In this document: in pieces, positions 1-11,737 of the stretch | Layout: each line of letters opens with the position of its first letter | Position numbering within the stretch: the first letter of the stretch is position 1 | DNA from: Azolla caroliniana | Taxonomy: Eukaryota; Polypodiophyta | DNA: 64,000 bases | Direction: 5' to 3' | Assembly (NCBI GenBank): GCA_043228905.1 | Contig: JBHGNT010000012.1 | Location: forward strand, 5,270,001 to 5,334,000 | Position numbers and translations under genes: made by a program | Notes under the pieces: generated by a model | Seen by the model: the letters and a program-made list of their open reading frames with translations, nothing else | Database searches by the model: none | Told to the model about the DNA's origin: nothing

Positions 1-1048
1 TTTTTAAAGGATTTCCCTTCGGTATTATATATGTTTTAAAATTACTTAGTATGCTTTTACCAATAATCTTCACTTCTTACCAGTGACCTCCACGTGGAAA
101 CCATTGTCTTTTCGAAAGAATGTTAGTTACAACTTACAACAAGTATATAATATATCAATGTACATGTATATATCCTACACAAGAGGCCAATATATACGCT
201 ACGAAAAATGATTTGTCGGCACCGAAAGAGTTTGGTTTATTTCATGTTTACTGAAGAATCTTGGTTATTCCTTTTTTTTCTAGTGATGAAACCACAAGGT
301 TACAAGTTGGTGGTGCTTTTCACAAACAAGGTAAACAAGTTTGAACCGGTCATGACATGAGAACACCAGGTTTACGTACACATTCCAATCAATTCAAAGA
401 AACAATGCTTTCAGCGTACTGATATTCATAACTACACTAAATTATGCAAGCTTTTGGGGACCACCATATCTTAAAACATTTATGCCCATATTAATTTGTG
501 ATGAAACAAAATAGCCTTCCATGACATCTCTAAGGAGTTCTTTTGATTAAAGTTCCAACTCTTGAAATACATTAGTAAAGGAAGACGATAGGGACATAGC
601 ATCCTTCACTCCTACTTTCCATCTGGCAATGCTACCAATAATAAAGTTGTTATAAGATTAATCATCTCTCATAAATGTAGATAGAAGTTTCATTGAGGGA
701 GACAACACGGTGTATGTCGCAATGCTGCCAATATGAAAGTTGTTATAAGATGGACCTTATCTCAAAAATGTAGGCACAAGTTTCATTAGGAGAGACACTA
801 CGTATGTGACAATCCGGCCAATGTGAAAGTTGTTATAAGATCGATCGTACCTCATAAATGTATACAAAAGTTTCATCCTAGGTGGTTCTTGATCCTTGGA
901 AAAATTCCTATAAGGTAATATTAGTATAGGCTATAACCACAATACTAGTCATAACAACAATTATATAAACACCACCATTGACAACAACAATAATGATGCC
1001 TTATAAGGATGTAATGGAGGATGGTTCCTTCTCCTTGTCCTTTTACAG
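1..1048 (+). other. Probable intron side of the pectinesterase gene
   Basis: AT-rich sequence with no coding signal. The only landmark is the pyrimidine-rich tract and AG acceptor (ends at 1048) that abuts the pectinesterase exon. No first exon of a pectinesterase (signal peptide, inhibitor-like pro-region or N-terminal catalytic part) is visible here, so it lies upstream of the window or has been lost. Confidence 0.5.
624..876. repeat. Three-copy diverged tandem repeat, about 90 bp period
   Basis: Three successive units start near 624, 718 and 807. Each carries a shared core reading AAAGTTGTTATAAGAT, then a CTCATAAATGTA-like stretch, then AAGTTTCAT about 35 bases further on. The third copy is truncated. 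Non-coding, inside the presumed intron upstream of the pectinesterase exon. Confidence 0.75.
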
Positions 1049-1737
1049 TTATAAAAGGTGCCCATTTCATGGCTCGTGGAATCACCTTCCGGAACACGGC
1101 GGGCCCGAGCGGCTACCAGGCGGTGGCGCTCAAGGCAATGGCCGATTTCGGCATCTTCGTCACTTGTAGCTTCGAAGGCTACCAAGACACGCTCTACTCA
1201 TCGGCTCTCCGCCAGTTCTACACCGGGTGCACCATCTATGGCACCATTGATTTCATCTTCGGCGATGCGGCCGCAGTCTTCCAGAACTGCCAGATCATCG
1301 TACGGCAACCGCTACCCAATCAATTCAACACATTGACAGCACATGGCCGTCTGGAGTTGAAGGAGCCCACGGGCTACAGCTTCCAGAAGTGTGAGGTCAA
1401 GGGGGACACGGATCTCCAGTCCAGCATTGTCAGCTACCTCGGCCGCCCGTGGAGACCCTATGCTTGTACAGTCTTCATGCAATCTATCATTGGTGGGCTC
1501 ATCAATTCTGCGGGATGGACCCCATGGGATGTGAGCGCCGATCCCTCCCCCGCCCTCGTAAAATACGGGGAGTATCAGAATTCTGGAGCTGGCGCCGACA
1601 CCTCCCTTCGTGTCAAGTGGCCAGGCGTCCACTCGGCTCTTACGGAACAAGAGGCCGAAGAGTTTACCGTGGACACATTCATCTCCGGCTCCTCTTGGCT
1701 CCCTAATGCTAATGTTCAGTATCAAGACTCCCTATGA
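1049..1737 (+). CDS. Pectin methylesterase, 3' exon (partial gene)
   Basis: C-terminal catalytic part of a plant pectinesterase (CE8 family), which de-esterifies cell-wall homogalacturonan and acts in the apoplast. The exon starts at 1049, just after a polypyrimidine tract ending TTTTACAG; the codon at 1048 is completed from the missing upstream exon. Numbering from the open frame at 1021, the family's catalytic residues are all present: Gln33 in QAVAL, Gln55 and Asp56 in QDTLY, Asp77 in DFIFG, and Arg142 in LGRPW. About 229 residues are encoded, ending at TGA 1735-1737. A full enzyme needs about 80 more residues of the catalytic domain plus a signal peptide (and often a PRO inhibitor domain). 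Codons are GC-rich and unbroken, so the exon looks functional. Whether the 5' exon exists cannot be decided from this window. Confidence 0.9.
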
Positions 1738-3104
1738 ATCCTGCAAATGTATATAAATAATAAGACAGCAAGTCCAACTATTCCATTCCATGTATAAGCC
1801 ACTCTAATTCCTCACTCTTTATAGTTCCATGTAGTTTGTTCCTAGAGTGAGCCTCTTAAATGCCTACATGTGCTTTTTTACCACTAGTGCACATTGTCAA
1901 ACCTATGGTATGTTGAATGTTATCTTCTCTATTGATGGCGGGTGGCCAAGATGCAATTCTCATTATCAAGTAGTAGTGGATGTCATCTGGTTAGGGGCTT
2001 TTGTGCTCATGTCCTCCCATCTTCCTTATCACCTTAGAACTCACGATTTCGGATTTGGTTGTGTGGAAACTAATCAGGAAATTGTGATCTCCTTTGTGGG
2101 TTTAAACTATCAAAAAATCTTCATATTTGAAGCTATAATCGTATGACTTTCTTCACTAAACGTAAGGTTAGCAAGAGTTCTCAACAATATCACAAGATTT
2201 GAATGAAAATGTTATGGACACAACGTATAGTCACTAGTAAGTGAAGGGTATGCTCCCTAATGTTAGAAAGGGATTCATGTGATTGGATAAAAGGAACTAT
2301 AGGTGCATGCATATTCATGAACTTTGACAACCAATGCATGAAGATTCTTTTAGAAAAGCACATCTATTGAAGGGGGTAGAAAGAAATGTAAATATGAGGC
2401 GTAGCTACTTTCACAAAGCACATTACGTTTGATGGCTGAAGTCTTGAGACACTAGTAGTGCAGGGTACGCTTTCTTTGTGATGATCATGTTACCGATTCG
2501 AAGGGACTAGTCATCTTAATATCCGTCGGTATAGGTCGTCGATGGTAGGTTGGTTATGTCTTGATCATAGCTTGGGGTGGTCCAGAGGAATGGGTTCTTC
2601 TATCCAATCTATACACATTTCTTTTACTTTAGTTTGGTCTATTGATTAGTAATAAATATTTAACATAAAGACTCACAACATTCAAACTACGTTATTCTCA
2701 ACGTTACAAGAAGTATACTCTTCACTAAACTTCTTTCTCACTAGAGTTGTCAGCAAACATAATAAGATTTGGATGTTGAAGAGTTGCCACGTGTACAATA
2801 GCACAATTCTAGATTAAAATGTATGATTATCAAACACAAGGGGCTTGCTTTTTCCGTGATTTGATGAACTTTCGTTGCAAGGATGGTTTTTTGGTTAGTG
2901 AGGATAAGCAATGTAAACTTTACTCAAAACTATTGAGATATCATGCTCAATCAACACATGCCTGCACACGCACACCCATGATTCTAATATTATCTATAAC
3001 TTTGCATCTTTGAAGTACAAGATGAACCCATTGCGTGGCAAACGATGATATTCTACAAAGATATGCATGACAAGAAAGATACAACATAAAATCCATTACT
3101 TGGG
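1738..3104. other. Intergenic, nothing recognised
   Basis: AT-rich sequence downstream of the pectinesterase stop. Short open frames (for example 1847..2146 and 2819..3013) show no family motif and no splice or codon signal that would support a gene. Confidence 0.5.
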
Positions 3105-4455
3105 TTAGAATGCGAGTGGCAACCCTTGTCATGTATTGTCTAACAACATGTGCAAACACACACACACACACACACACATTGTTGGCTACATGTAAGATGC
3201 CACTTGAAACATTGAAGGATGTGTGGAACAACTTGTACTACATGTTCTCTACCAACACACATGCTACAAGATTCAACTCCATCAAGAGATGAATGATATG
3301 ATGTAAATCAAAAGTCTTGGTATGTTTATCAACAACTACACCTTGAAGATCAAGAGTCTCTTTGAATAATTGACTTCGATCAACACGAGAATCAATGAGG
3401 AAAAGATGGTGTGAATATCCTTTGGGAAAACTATCACATACGTTTGGCTTGTTGAGAACCACCATTAAATCACTCTTTACACAAATTGGAATTTGGCATT
3501 ATTCAGTAATCTTCAATTGATGCTCTTAATTGCAGGTTTGTTGACAAGCAGAGAACAACATAATTAGAGGGCACCATTCCATCCAAAAGTAAGTTGATTC
3601 ACAGATTTGACATGAATTGGAACAAGCAAAAAGAAGGGGGAGTTTCCAAGCTACAAGAAATCAACAAATATATAATATGGGTTGCTAGTAGTATGGAACT
3701 CCTCTTCATTGTCTTCGTTATGGAATTTGACTATAAATGTAGAAAATGTATTTTCCATGGTTATGGAATCGATGGGCAACTTGGATATAGCTTGTGGATA
3801 AGATGCATAAAAAGTCAATAAAGGAGGTATATAAGTTAGAAAGGTTGTATTTAAGGATATTGTACCTTTTGTTAATGAAAAAGAGAAAACTCCATTGATG
3901 TAGATGCTTTTACATGTGCTTAGCCATGTAACACTATTGTTGGTCAACATGATGATCCTCAAAATCATGATGCTCAACACAATGATGTGCAAAATGATGA
4001 TGTTCAACAAGACTATGTTGAGAATGATGTTTTCCATGCACAACCTGATGGTATTCAAATTTAGGAATCATTAAGGAGATCTATGTGTGTTTCCAAACCA
4101 CCAAAGATTCGTTGATTATGCAATGCTAACAGATGTTGGTGAGTCTTCATGTTACCATGAAGCCCTTTTTATCTGTCCATGCTCCAACTATGTGGAAACA
4201 AGCAATGCAAAATGAGTTGGATAGTATCCATAAGAATGGAATTTGGGATTTTGTGCCTTTGCCCAAACGAGGAAAGCACTACCATGTAAATGGGTGTATA
4301 AGTACAATGTTACACATTTGATAGTGCTCTTCCAAAATACAAAGCTCGCATTGCGGCAACGGGTTTTACACAAGAACAAGGAGTCGATTTTGATGAAACC
4401 CATCTTAGGAATAGCCAAGTGTGTGAACACCCCACTACTTTGTATCATAACTCAT
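3105..4455 (+). pseudogene. Decayed Ty1/copia gag-pol remnant
   Basis: Heavily mutated copia coding sequence in several frames. Near 3120-3300 a gag stretch (VMYCLTTCA ... TLKDVWNNL) matches the gag of the copia at 14045 (VMYCLATCV ... KEAWVNL); the match continues through TLKIKSLFE and INEEKMV. Near 3730-3830 KCIFHGYG and VVFKDIV correspond to the integrase/RT linker (KCILVGYS, RDVVFDE). Near 4110-4300 FVDYAML and WKQAMQNEL mark the start of the reverse transcriptase, with RIAATGFTQEQGVDFDE at about 4350. The protease, most of integrase and most of RT are missing, and stops and frameshifts abound. An old, inert copy. Confidence 0.75.
3156..3178. repeat. (CA)n microsatellite
   Basis: About 11 CA units, expanded inside the decayed copia gag segment, where they encode a spurious His-Thr run. 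Confidence 0.9.
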
Positions 4456-4636
4456 GTGTCATAGAAATTAGTCCTATGACACATAATTAGTAGGTAATTA
4501 AGTCTTCACCTCTTTCCCAAGAGGTGGTTATAGTGAGAGAATATAGAGAGAAGGTGACTACATAAGCACCTTCTCTTCTTCTTTGTAACTGTTGGTTCTT
4601 ATTATTCTTGTTAATATAGTTTTCTAATTTTTTGTA
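4455..4636 (+). mobile_element. LTR remnant related to the Copia-2 LTR
   Basis: Shares ordered blocks with the Copia-2 LTR (22785..23165): CTATGACACATAA, then AGAGAGAAGGTGACTACATAA with GCACC following, then CTTTGTAA, then TTGTTAATATA. It follows directly on the decayed copia RT fragment, so it is probably the 3' LTR of that element after internal deletion. It is cut by the pogo-like transposon at the TA dinucleotide 4637-4638. Confidence 0.6.
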
Positions 4637-4638
4637 TA

Positions 4639-7495
4639 CAATAGACATTCGGTGAAGTGCGTGTCCACTTAAGTGTACGATCAAACCAAATTTATATTTG
4701 TTCCAAACATTTAGAAAACAATAAAATGATCAACAAAAATATGATTTGTAAGTATTTCTCTACTTCATGCCAAAATCATATAAGTTCATTTGCCTACTTT
4801 TAGCTATACGCTTAGAAACAATGATAAAATTTGTTTCTTGAATAATTCGACAAGCACTTGATAAAGCTGATTGTACTTGCTTTGCTTTTTCAAAACTCAA
4901 ATAAGTTGTTGTTGTGATTGAATTGAGCATGAGTTCACTATCAACAATATGTTTCAAGAGTTTAGGAATAATCACATCTTCCTTTAAGCATCCATGTATG
5001 TCTTGAATCTCAACAGACTCAGAATCTGAATTGTTTTCATCATATGCAAGTGGTTCATTGGGGTTGGAAGCTTGTGTTATAATTTCGTCAATCTCTTCAA
5101 GGAGATTTTGATTAAGTTTTTCTTATTCATTTGAATATGCATTTACACATTCCATGATCTCATCTCGAATTTCTTCTACATGTGCATTTTCAAGCAAATT
5201 GCAATTACATAACAAAGCAACAAGATCATCAATGCATTGATCTTCCATTTCACTGACTTCTGAATCAACATCATTAACACGAAATGATGGAATAATATCT
5301 TCCTTTTTATAACAATTAAAAATTGTCTCCTGCTTGATCTCATTCCAAGCAATAACAATGAGATTCATGACATCTAGCAAATATGCCGACTTTCCAAAAG
5401 CTAAACCAATAAAGCCTCTTCTCATACATTTAGCAACATCTTCCAAAAGAATATTAACATAATATGGACTATCATGATATGCCAAAATTTCTCTTATCAA
5501 ACGATATTTGTACCTCTTTTTCAAAGCTACAATGATTCCCATATCCATTGGTTGCTTCCAAGATGTGACATTTGCAGGGGAAAAAATCACTTTGATAGCA
5601 TCATGCTCAAATGCTTCAACATGACCAGGTGCATTATCAAGGACTAAAAGCACTTTGCGATTAGTTCGAGAATGAACAAAAGGTACAAACACTTGATCAA
5701 ACCACTTATCAAAGCAAGGGATATCAATGCACGAATTTCTTTGCGTTACATAAGGTAATGGCCACGAATTTCCAACAATACAAGCAGGTTCCTTAGCCTT
5801 ATCAATCATAATAATTGGAACTTTTTCAATTCTAACTACATTACAACAAACAACTAAGGTAACTCTATCTAACAAATTTTCTTACCTCGAATTGTTGAAG
5901 GATCTTCGCTAGGCAAAAGCACCGTGTATCTTGGAGCAAATCGAAAAAATGGGAAAAAACAAACCAGTTTCATCCATATTGTAAACATTGCTAGGATCAT
6001 AATCATTGACTATAGCATAAAGCCTTTCCAAAGAAGCCAACAATTCAGGGTCATTTCTATCAACTGCCCCTCCTTCACCATATAAATTAATAGTATTCAA
6101 ACATTGGTGATGACGAAATTTCCTAAACCAACCCCAAGTTGCTTTGAACTCATCATCAGAAATATTCATTTCTACCGCCAATCGTCGAGCCTTCTCCATC
6201 ATAACAGATGGAGGCAATGCAATTGACAGTCGAGGAGATGCATCAATATAAGCATACAAACATTCTTCTAATTCAAGATATTTTCCTTTTGATCCTCTAA
6301 AAGTTTTGTTTCTTGCATTGTGATCTTTTTGTTGAACACACAATCATATCTCATCCTTCTTCTTGATCAAACTTCTAATAGCGGATTCACTTACATCAAA
6401 TTGTCTACCTATGTTACAAAGAGAAGGAGATGATGGTTATTCCACTAACTCCAAAATTTGTAGCCTTTGTTCATCAACCCGAAGAGAAGTCTAGCACCTA
6501 GCTTATGGGTTGAATTCATCTCTGTAATATGCAATGCTAATTAGCTAAATTCACCTCAATATTTCGTTCCCTACCAATCAAGTGTAGATGTACAAAAACC
6601 TTTTGAAGGTTTAAACCCTTTGACATTTAATGTATACGACCTTATTTAAGTCACAAATAGCTTAAAATTCATAGATGAATGAATTGGGTCTTCTCTAATT
6701 AAGTTGGAGTATTATCCATCAAGGAGGCACACATGTGAGGATGTGGATACAATCTTGACCTAATTTCGTTGAAACTTTGCTTTGGAGCAAGACTGATGAT
6801 GTGAACCACAAATCCAATGCTACCATTAAATAGGTTGGGCATGGGTCTATGAAGAGAAAACTTCTAATCAATTAATCGATAAATAGCTTATTGTGTGGAC
6901 TAACATGAAGGGAAAACTATTAATCGATTAATAACTTATTATGTGGACATATGTACAAGAAGGGAAAGCGATCAATCAATTTTGTGGATTCAAAACCCTA
7001 CTTATGGATATTTTCCCTACCCTATTTCAGCCACATATGTGGATTATTTCTCCTAAAACACATGCCATATCAACTACAACAAAATATGTGAATATCAAAC
7101 TAAAGATATCATGCACAATTTCCAAACAATTAACACATTTCTATCTAAATTATGCACAAAATTAGAACCTCCTTTCTCTTCCTTCTCTCATATTCATTCA
7201 GAGTCATAGACACAAAAAAACAAACTGAAAATAAAATACATACCTAAAGACAAATTGAGGAACAAGAACGTGGTGAGTGACGTGGATTGGAGTAGCGTTA
7301 GGAGCATCAACTAGCTTATTACAGAAGAAGAGAGGGTCTTTGTGATGCCTGGTTGGGTTGCGCTTTTTGCAAAAGAGAAGAGAGAAAAAAATTTGGGGAT
7401 TTTTTTTTTGACTTAAAAAGCCCCAAGTGCGTAGTTGAGTTAAGTGTGCACTTCTTCCTTGCATTCGAAGTGCGCACTTAACCAAATGTCTATTG
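4639..7495 (-). mobile_element. pogo/Tigger-like DNA transposon with TIRs and TA duplication
   Basis: The left end begins CAATAGACATTCGGTGAAG and the right end, read on the minus strand, begins CAATAGACATTTGGTTAAG. Both ends are flanked by TA (4637-4638 and 7496-7497), the target duplication expected of the Tc1/mariner superfamily. Subterminal palindromes of the AAGTGCGCACTT type lie just inside the right end. The element is 2,857 bp and encloses one minus-strand transposase pseudogene (4760..6484). The remaining internal sequence, about 6490-7430, shows no second gene. A relative with the same termini spans 12835..17898. Confidence 0.85.
4760..6484 (-). pseudogene. pogo/Tigger-like transposase (CENP-B HTH plus DDE), broken
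   Basis: From the N terminus (right): a psq-like helix-turn-helix with RQFDVSESAI near 6400, a CENP-B-type HTH with EFKATWGWFRKF near 6120-6150, then the DDE catalytic core. The first Asp is in YNMDETGLFF (about 5980), the second in LLVLDNAPGH (about 5650), the third in SWKQPMDMG (about 5540). The C terminus continues past a TAA at 5123 in the same frame down to 4760, ending LYDFGMK. Lesions: a TGA near 6345, a further stop near 6437, frameshifts near 5945 and 5880, and the TAA at 5123. The protein would be about 570 residues, normal for the clade. It would act in the nucleus on the element's own ends; as it stands it cannot be made in full. Confidence 0.85.
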
Positions 7496-7497
7496 TA

Positions 7498-8689
7498 TTT
7501 TGTTTTCTTTCCACCATGGTCATCAAGTATTGATTGTGTTCGTAAAGTATTGTTCTCCAATGGTCAACTACTCTAGGGTCTAGACAATGTAAATTAGTGA
7601 AGATGATGGCCACAAGGACAAGCTTTTAGTCAATATGACAAGCTTGTTGTTAGGGGCCAAGCACAAAATGACTAGTTCATCCTCTAAGGGTCCTGACCCT
7701 TAGATATTTGTGAATAGTTTGTTGAGGTGGTTGCCAAATTTTGACAAGCATTAAGAGGAAGTTACCTTCTCGAATGCTACAATGTGAAGTGGACATCGAT
7801 ACACACTTAGTAGTGATTCTCCTTTAGTTAATCTACACAATTAATCATGTACATAATTAATCACTTATTAATACTTATTAGTAGAATCTTAGTTCAATAC
7901 TGAATATTGAGGGAGAACGAAAAAAAATAAGAGTCAAATTCATTTGATTTTATATTAAGTACTTGACAAGTTACAAGAGAGGGTAAATATCTCTCCTTTC
8001 CTCTTTTGATTACAAGTGCGCAAATGATTTTGAATCAAAAGTGGAAGACATCCAAGTTCTAGGAGAGTTGAATATGTTTTAGGCCATAATTGTAAATTTA
8101 AGAATGTCATACATGTAGCTTGGGGATAAATCTTTCTAGATAAGATACGGCACACCTAATAGAGAGAGGAATTAAGAAAAAAGCATCTACATGTGTAAAG
8201 AAAACAACAAGCATAAGTATATAAAACAACACTAAGTGTGAAGATAAAAGCCACAACAAGATATAAGAAATAAGCAATGACAAGTGGAGGAAAAAGTAGC
8301 AATACGTGTGAAGAAAAAACAGTGACAAGATAAGGAAAAAAAAGAATGCCAAGAGTGAAATGGTGTTCGTTTACCTATTGTTGTGTCATGCTTTGGAGGA
8401 AAAGGCTTATAAAAGGATGGGTTACATTCTACATTGGGGGAAGAAAAAGCAAGCCACTACACATTTGTTTAAGAGGTTGGACTAGGTTACAACAAGGCAA
8501 CAAAGTAGAGGGGTCATCATCTTTTGAAGGAAAGTCCAAATTAAGTGTTGGCCTCGTTATTTTCCTCTTTAAATTTTCTATCTTTATAGCCTGTTTTCTT
8601 TCGCTTTTCTAAAAAGCGAGGTGAGGACTAGACCTTGAGAACTCCAGCCCTTGCAATTTCAAGGCAAACTTGTCTTTGCTTTTCATTCT
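7498..8689. other. Intergenic, nothing recognised
   Basis: No gene signal. It contains one short perfect palindrome with 9-bp arms, CTAAGGGTC and GACCCTTAG (7684-7703), and a purine-rich stretch around 8165-8345. Open frames here are unremarkable. Confidence 0.5.
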
Positions 8690-8868
8690 CTCTTGTAATC
8701 AGCTTACCCTAGTGGTAAGTCATTAGATTACTAGCATGTTATGGGTTCTATACCCAATGTTTTCACCTCTCTATTACGCCATACATATCCTCGTAGTTTA
8801 CTAGATGCCACTTTAGAATGTCAGGGTTGAACCCAATGGACAACCTTACCAACTGAGCTACATCTATT
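8690..8868. mobile_element. Convergent pair of tRNA-derived SINE modules, copy 1
   Basis: Plus-strand tRNA-like head at about 8694-8758 with an A-box-like AGCTTACCCTAGTGGTAAG and a B-box-like ATGGGTTCTATACCC. An inverted tRNA-like head lies at about 8815-8866; read on the minus strand it begins TGTAGCTCAGTTGGTAAGG and ends in GGGTTCAACCC. The linker carries CTAGATGCCACTTTAGAATG. The same arrangement and linker recur at 21264-21462. Cloverleaf integrity is poor, so these are RNA-polymerase-III-type SINE heads rather than working tRNA genes. Confidence 0.6.
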
Positions 8869-8904
8869 TAAGGTCTCTATCTCTCTATTTCTCTCCATTT
8901 CTTT

Positions 8905-9030
8905 TATCTATGTTTTTAGTTTTTTTTGATGATCGGGGACACATCCCATTATTGTAAGTTGTAACCAATTGTCTCATGGACCAAATTTGGTCATAGAAGA
9001 CATTAATATAGCTTTCTTTCTCTCTCACAC
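8905..9030 (+). mobile_element. LINE 3'-tail fragment
   Basis: Matches the 3' end of LINE-C at about 56940-57040: both share TGTCTCATG, ACCAAATTTGG (GCCAAATTTGG in LINE-C), AGAAGAC and then a TTTCTTTCTCTCTC tail. It has no coding part, so it is a 5'-truncated insertion or a tail-only remnant. Confidence 0.55.
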
Positions 9031-9114
9031 ACAATTGGAAGATTGAGCTTGCTGTGGGTGATGGGGTAAGATCATGCACATAATACATATTGTTCATAAG
9101 CAAATTTTTATTTT

Positions 9115-11664
9115 TTAACAAGCATTATTTTTCACCCTCCGGGTTTGAACTCTACTTGCCTCCGGGTGCATGCCAGCAGCTTCATATGCATTTCCCATGC
9201 AGATATATGCAGCACCGCACATTTTATCCAGCTGTATTATTTCTTCGAAGACCGACCTTCCAAGCTCCACATTTACCCATGTCCGACAAGCACCCAAAAG
9301 TGTGGATAGTAATGGATGATAATCTGCAAATGGCATCTTATCGACGACAAATCTGGCATTGTCAAAATCTCCTGCACGACCCAAAAGATCGATCATGCAT
9401 GTGTAGAATTCTACAGCGCATGGTTGATACACAGCACACACACCATAAAAGACCACATGCCCTTCTTCGATCAGCCCTGCATGACTACATCCATATAGCA
9501 GGATAATGAAACTAGCCAAATTTGGCATAATGTTTTCACCTCTCATTTTGTTGAACAGCTCAAAAGCCCTTTTGGCCTGACCCATCTGAGCATACCCAGC
9601 CATCAGGACATTCCAAGAAACAGTATCCCGAGTTTGAAGCTCCTCAAATACTTCGGCTGCTTTTTCAAGCAGACCACATTTGGCATACATGTCAACTAAT
9701 GTATTGCCAAGCATCAGATCTTTCTGGAGTAATAATCCCTGCTCCTTTACCTCGGTGTGTATTGCTTTTACTATCGACACAGATCCTTCACTTCCACAAG
9801 ATTTTAAAACACAAATATAAGTGACCACATCTGCAAAGACACTCTCATTCAGCATCTGCCTGAAATTTCTCATAACTGCAACACTAAGGCCTTGTCGGGC
9901 ATACCCTGATATGAGTATGTTCCAAAGCACCACATTATGTTCTGAAAGTGTTTGAAACACTTCCTGTGCTTTTTCCAATGCACCACATTTGACATACATC
10001 TCCAGCAATGCATTACCAACATCAATTTCTGTCTCTAAAGACCCCAGTTCCTTAATTTCAGCATGTATCTCTTCTCCAATGTCAAGACATCCTATGCTCC
10101 CACATGCTTTTAGCCCACAGATAAAGGCAACTGAGTCATAATCAAGACACACATGCCGCATCTGCCAGAAGAATTTTAGTGCATCATAACCAAGTCCATG
10201 CTGGGCATACCCTGTGATAAGTACACACCACGCCACCCGATTCTGCACTGGAAGTTTTGCAAATATTTCGTGAGCTTTTTCAAGCATGCCACACTTAGCA
10301 TACATGTCCATCAATGCAGTGCCCAGCATTAAGTCTTTTTCCAATAGACCCTTTTGCTTGAGCTCAGAATGTATGTTTTCTCCCATATCCAGAAGTCCCC
10401 CATTACCACATGCTTTCAGGATACAACTAAATGTTACAGCATTTGGTGCAATCCCCTCACCTCGCATTTGCACAAAGCATTCAAGAGCTTCATTGGTTCG
10501 TCCATGCTGAGCATACCCTGCAATCAGAGCACTCCAACACACAGCATCCCGTTCAGGAATCCCTTTAAGTACCTCGTGCGCTTTCTTGAGCACGCCACAT
10601 TTAGCATACATATCCACCAATGCAGTACCTACAATGGTATCTACCTTCATAAACCCATGCTCATTGACCTCAGCATGTATCTCTTCTCCAATTCTGATCA
10701 ATCCTATAGTTCCACAAGCTTTCAAAACACAACTAAAGGTTACAGCATTTGGGAAGATGCCTTCGCTGCGCATCTGCCTAAAGCATTTCAGGGCTGCATT
10801 ACAGAGTCCACGGTCAATATACCCCGTTATAAGTATACTCCACGAGTAAACATTTCGCCATGAAAGCTCTAGGAAAACATCTTCAGCTTTTCCCAACTCT
10901 CTACACTTGACATACATGTCCACTAAAGTGTTCCCGAGCATGATGTCCGAACCCAATAAGCCCTGATCTTTGACCTCTGCATGGATGTCTTCTCCCAGCT
11001 TCAGGGATCCAATGCTTCCACAAGCTTTTAGGGCGCAAGTAAAGGTCACAACATTCGGAGTATTCCCCTCATCCCTCATAAGACGGAAGTACTTTAAAGC
11101 TATGTCACCAAGGCCGAGCCGGGCATACCCCCCGATGAGTGTACTCCAAGTAACAACATTTCTCTCCGGAAGTCGGTGAAATACTTCATCGGCATCATCC
11201 ATCTTGGAGCACTTGACATACATGTCCACCAATGCAGTGCCAAGCACGATGTGTTTTGGCAAGAAGCCCGACCAAATGACCCAAAGATGCACCCTTTTAC
11301 ACACATTTATCAACCCCAACCCACCAGAAGCTTTGAGAATGCAAACGAAAGTGATTGGGTTCGGAGAGATGCCCTCAGCACTTTGCATCCTATGAAAGCA
11401 TTCAAACGCTCTGCCGCTGAGACCATTCTGAGCAGTATACCTGGCGATGAGCATGTTCCATGATACAACATCTCTGTATGGAATTCCTTGGAGCATCTCA
11501 TTAGCGTCTGAAAGATGCCCAGATTTAGAGAGCTTATTAAGCTGGGAATGACTGCTAGACACATGACTTCGGAGGCTGTTATTCTGTGCAAGGGATTGGA
11601 TGAACCGACGAAGAAAAAGAAGAAGAAAAGGAGCAGTATTGATGCCTGTGTAATCATGTGGCAT
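9115..11664 (-). CDS. Pentatricopeptide repeat (PPR) protein, PLS type, intron-less
   Basis: 849 residues in one uninterrupted exon. PPR proteins bind organellar RNA in a sequence-specific way and act in editing, splicing or stabilisation in chloroplasts or mitochondria. The first ~30 residues (hydrophobic, with paired Arg) could be a transit peptide. From about residue 45 the protein is an array of PPR motifs with a P-L-S period of about 101 residues; the hallmark DMYxKC/DMYAKCG occurs six times, alternating with VTFxCxLKACG and GYAxxGL segments. It ends with an E-like region (YTCMIDLLGRAGDF ... LLGACRTW) and stops at KNNAC; there is no DYW deaminase domain. The start at 11664 is the first Met that covers the repeat array. 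An AT-poor 27-bp tandem repeat lies directly upstream. No lesions were seen. The RNA target cannot be told from sequence alone. Confidence 0.93.
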   Translation of the reverse strand: MPHDYTGINTAPFLLLFLRRFIQSLAQNNSLRSHVSSSHSQLNKLSKSGHLSDANEMLQGIPYRDVVSWNMLIARYTAQNGLSGRAFECFHRMQSAEGISPNPITFVCILKASGGLGLINVCKRVHLWVIWSGFLPKHIVLGTALVDMYVKCSKMDDADEVFHRLPERNVVTWSTLIGGYARLGLGDIALKYFRLMRDEGNTPNVVTFTCALKACGSIGSLKLGEDIHAEVKDQGLLGSDIMLGNTLVDMYVKCRELGKAEDVFLELSWRNVYSWSILITGYIDRGLCNAALKCFRQMRSEGIFPNAVTFSCVLKACGTIGLIRIGEEIHAEVNEHGFMKVDTIVGTALVDMYAKCGVLKKAHEVLKGIPERDAVCWSALIAGYAQHGRTNEALECFVQMRGEGIAPNAVTFSCILKACGNGGLLDMGENIHSELKQKGLLEKDLMLGTALMDMYAKCGMLEKAHEIFAKLPVQNRVAWCVLITGYAQHGLGYDALKFFWQMRHVCLDYDSVAFICGLKACGSIGCLDIGEEIHAEIKELGSLETEIDVGNALLEMYVKCGALEKAQEVFQTLSEHNVVLWNILISGYARQGLSVAVMRNFRQMLNESVFADVVTYICVLKSCGSEGSVSIVKAIHTEVKEQGLLLQKDLMLGNTLVDMYAKCGLLEKAAEVFEELQTRDTVSWNVLMAGYAQMGQAKRAFELFNKMRGENIMPNLASFIILLYGCSHAGLIEEGHVVFYGVCAVYQPCAVEFYTCMIDLLGRAGDFDNARFVVDKMPFADYHPLLSTLLGACRTWVNVELGRSVFEEIIQLDKMCGAAYICMGNAYEAAGMHPEASRVQTRRVKNNAC

Positions 11665-11737
11665 TTCATCTTTGCAATGCTCTGCTGGAATCCATGCAAA
11701 GCAGTATTGAAGAAGAAAAGCCCTGATTGCTCAGGAT

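Noticed and set aside
8694-8866. tRNA genes at the SINE heads
   Set aside because: Boxes are present but acceptor and anticodon stems do not pair well, so they are SINE promoters, not tRNAs.
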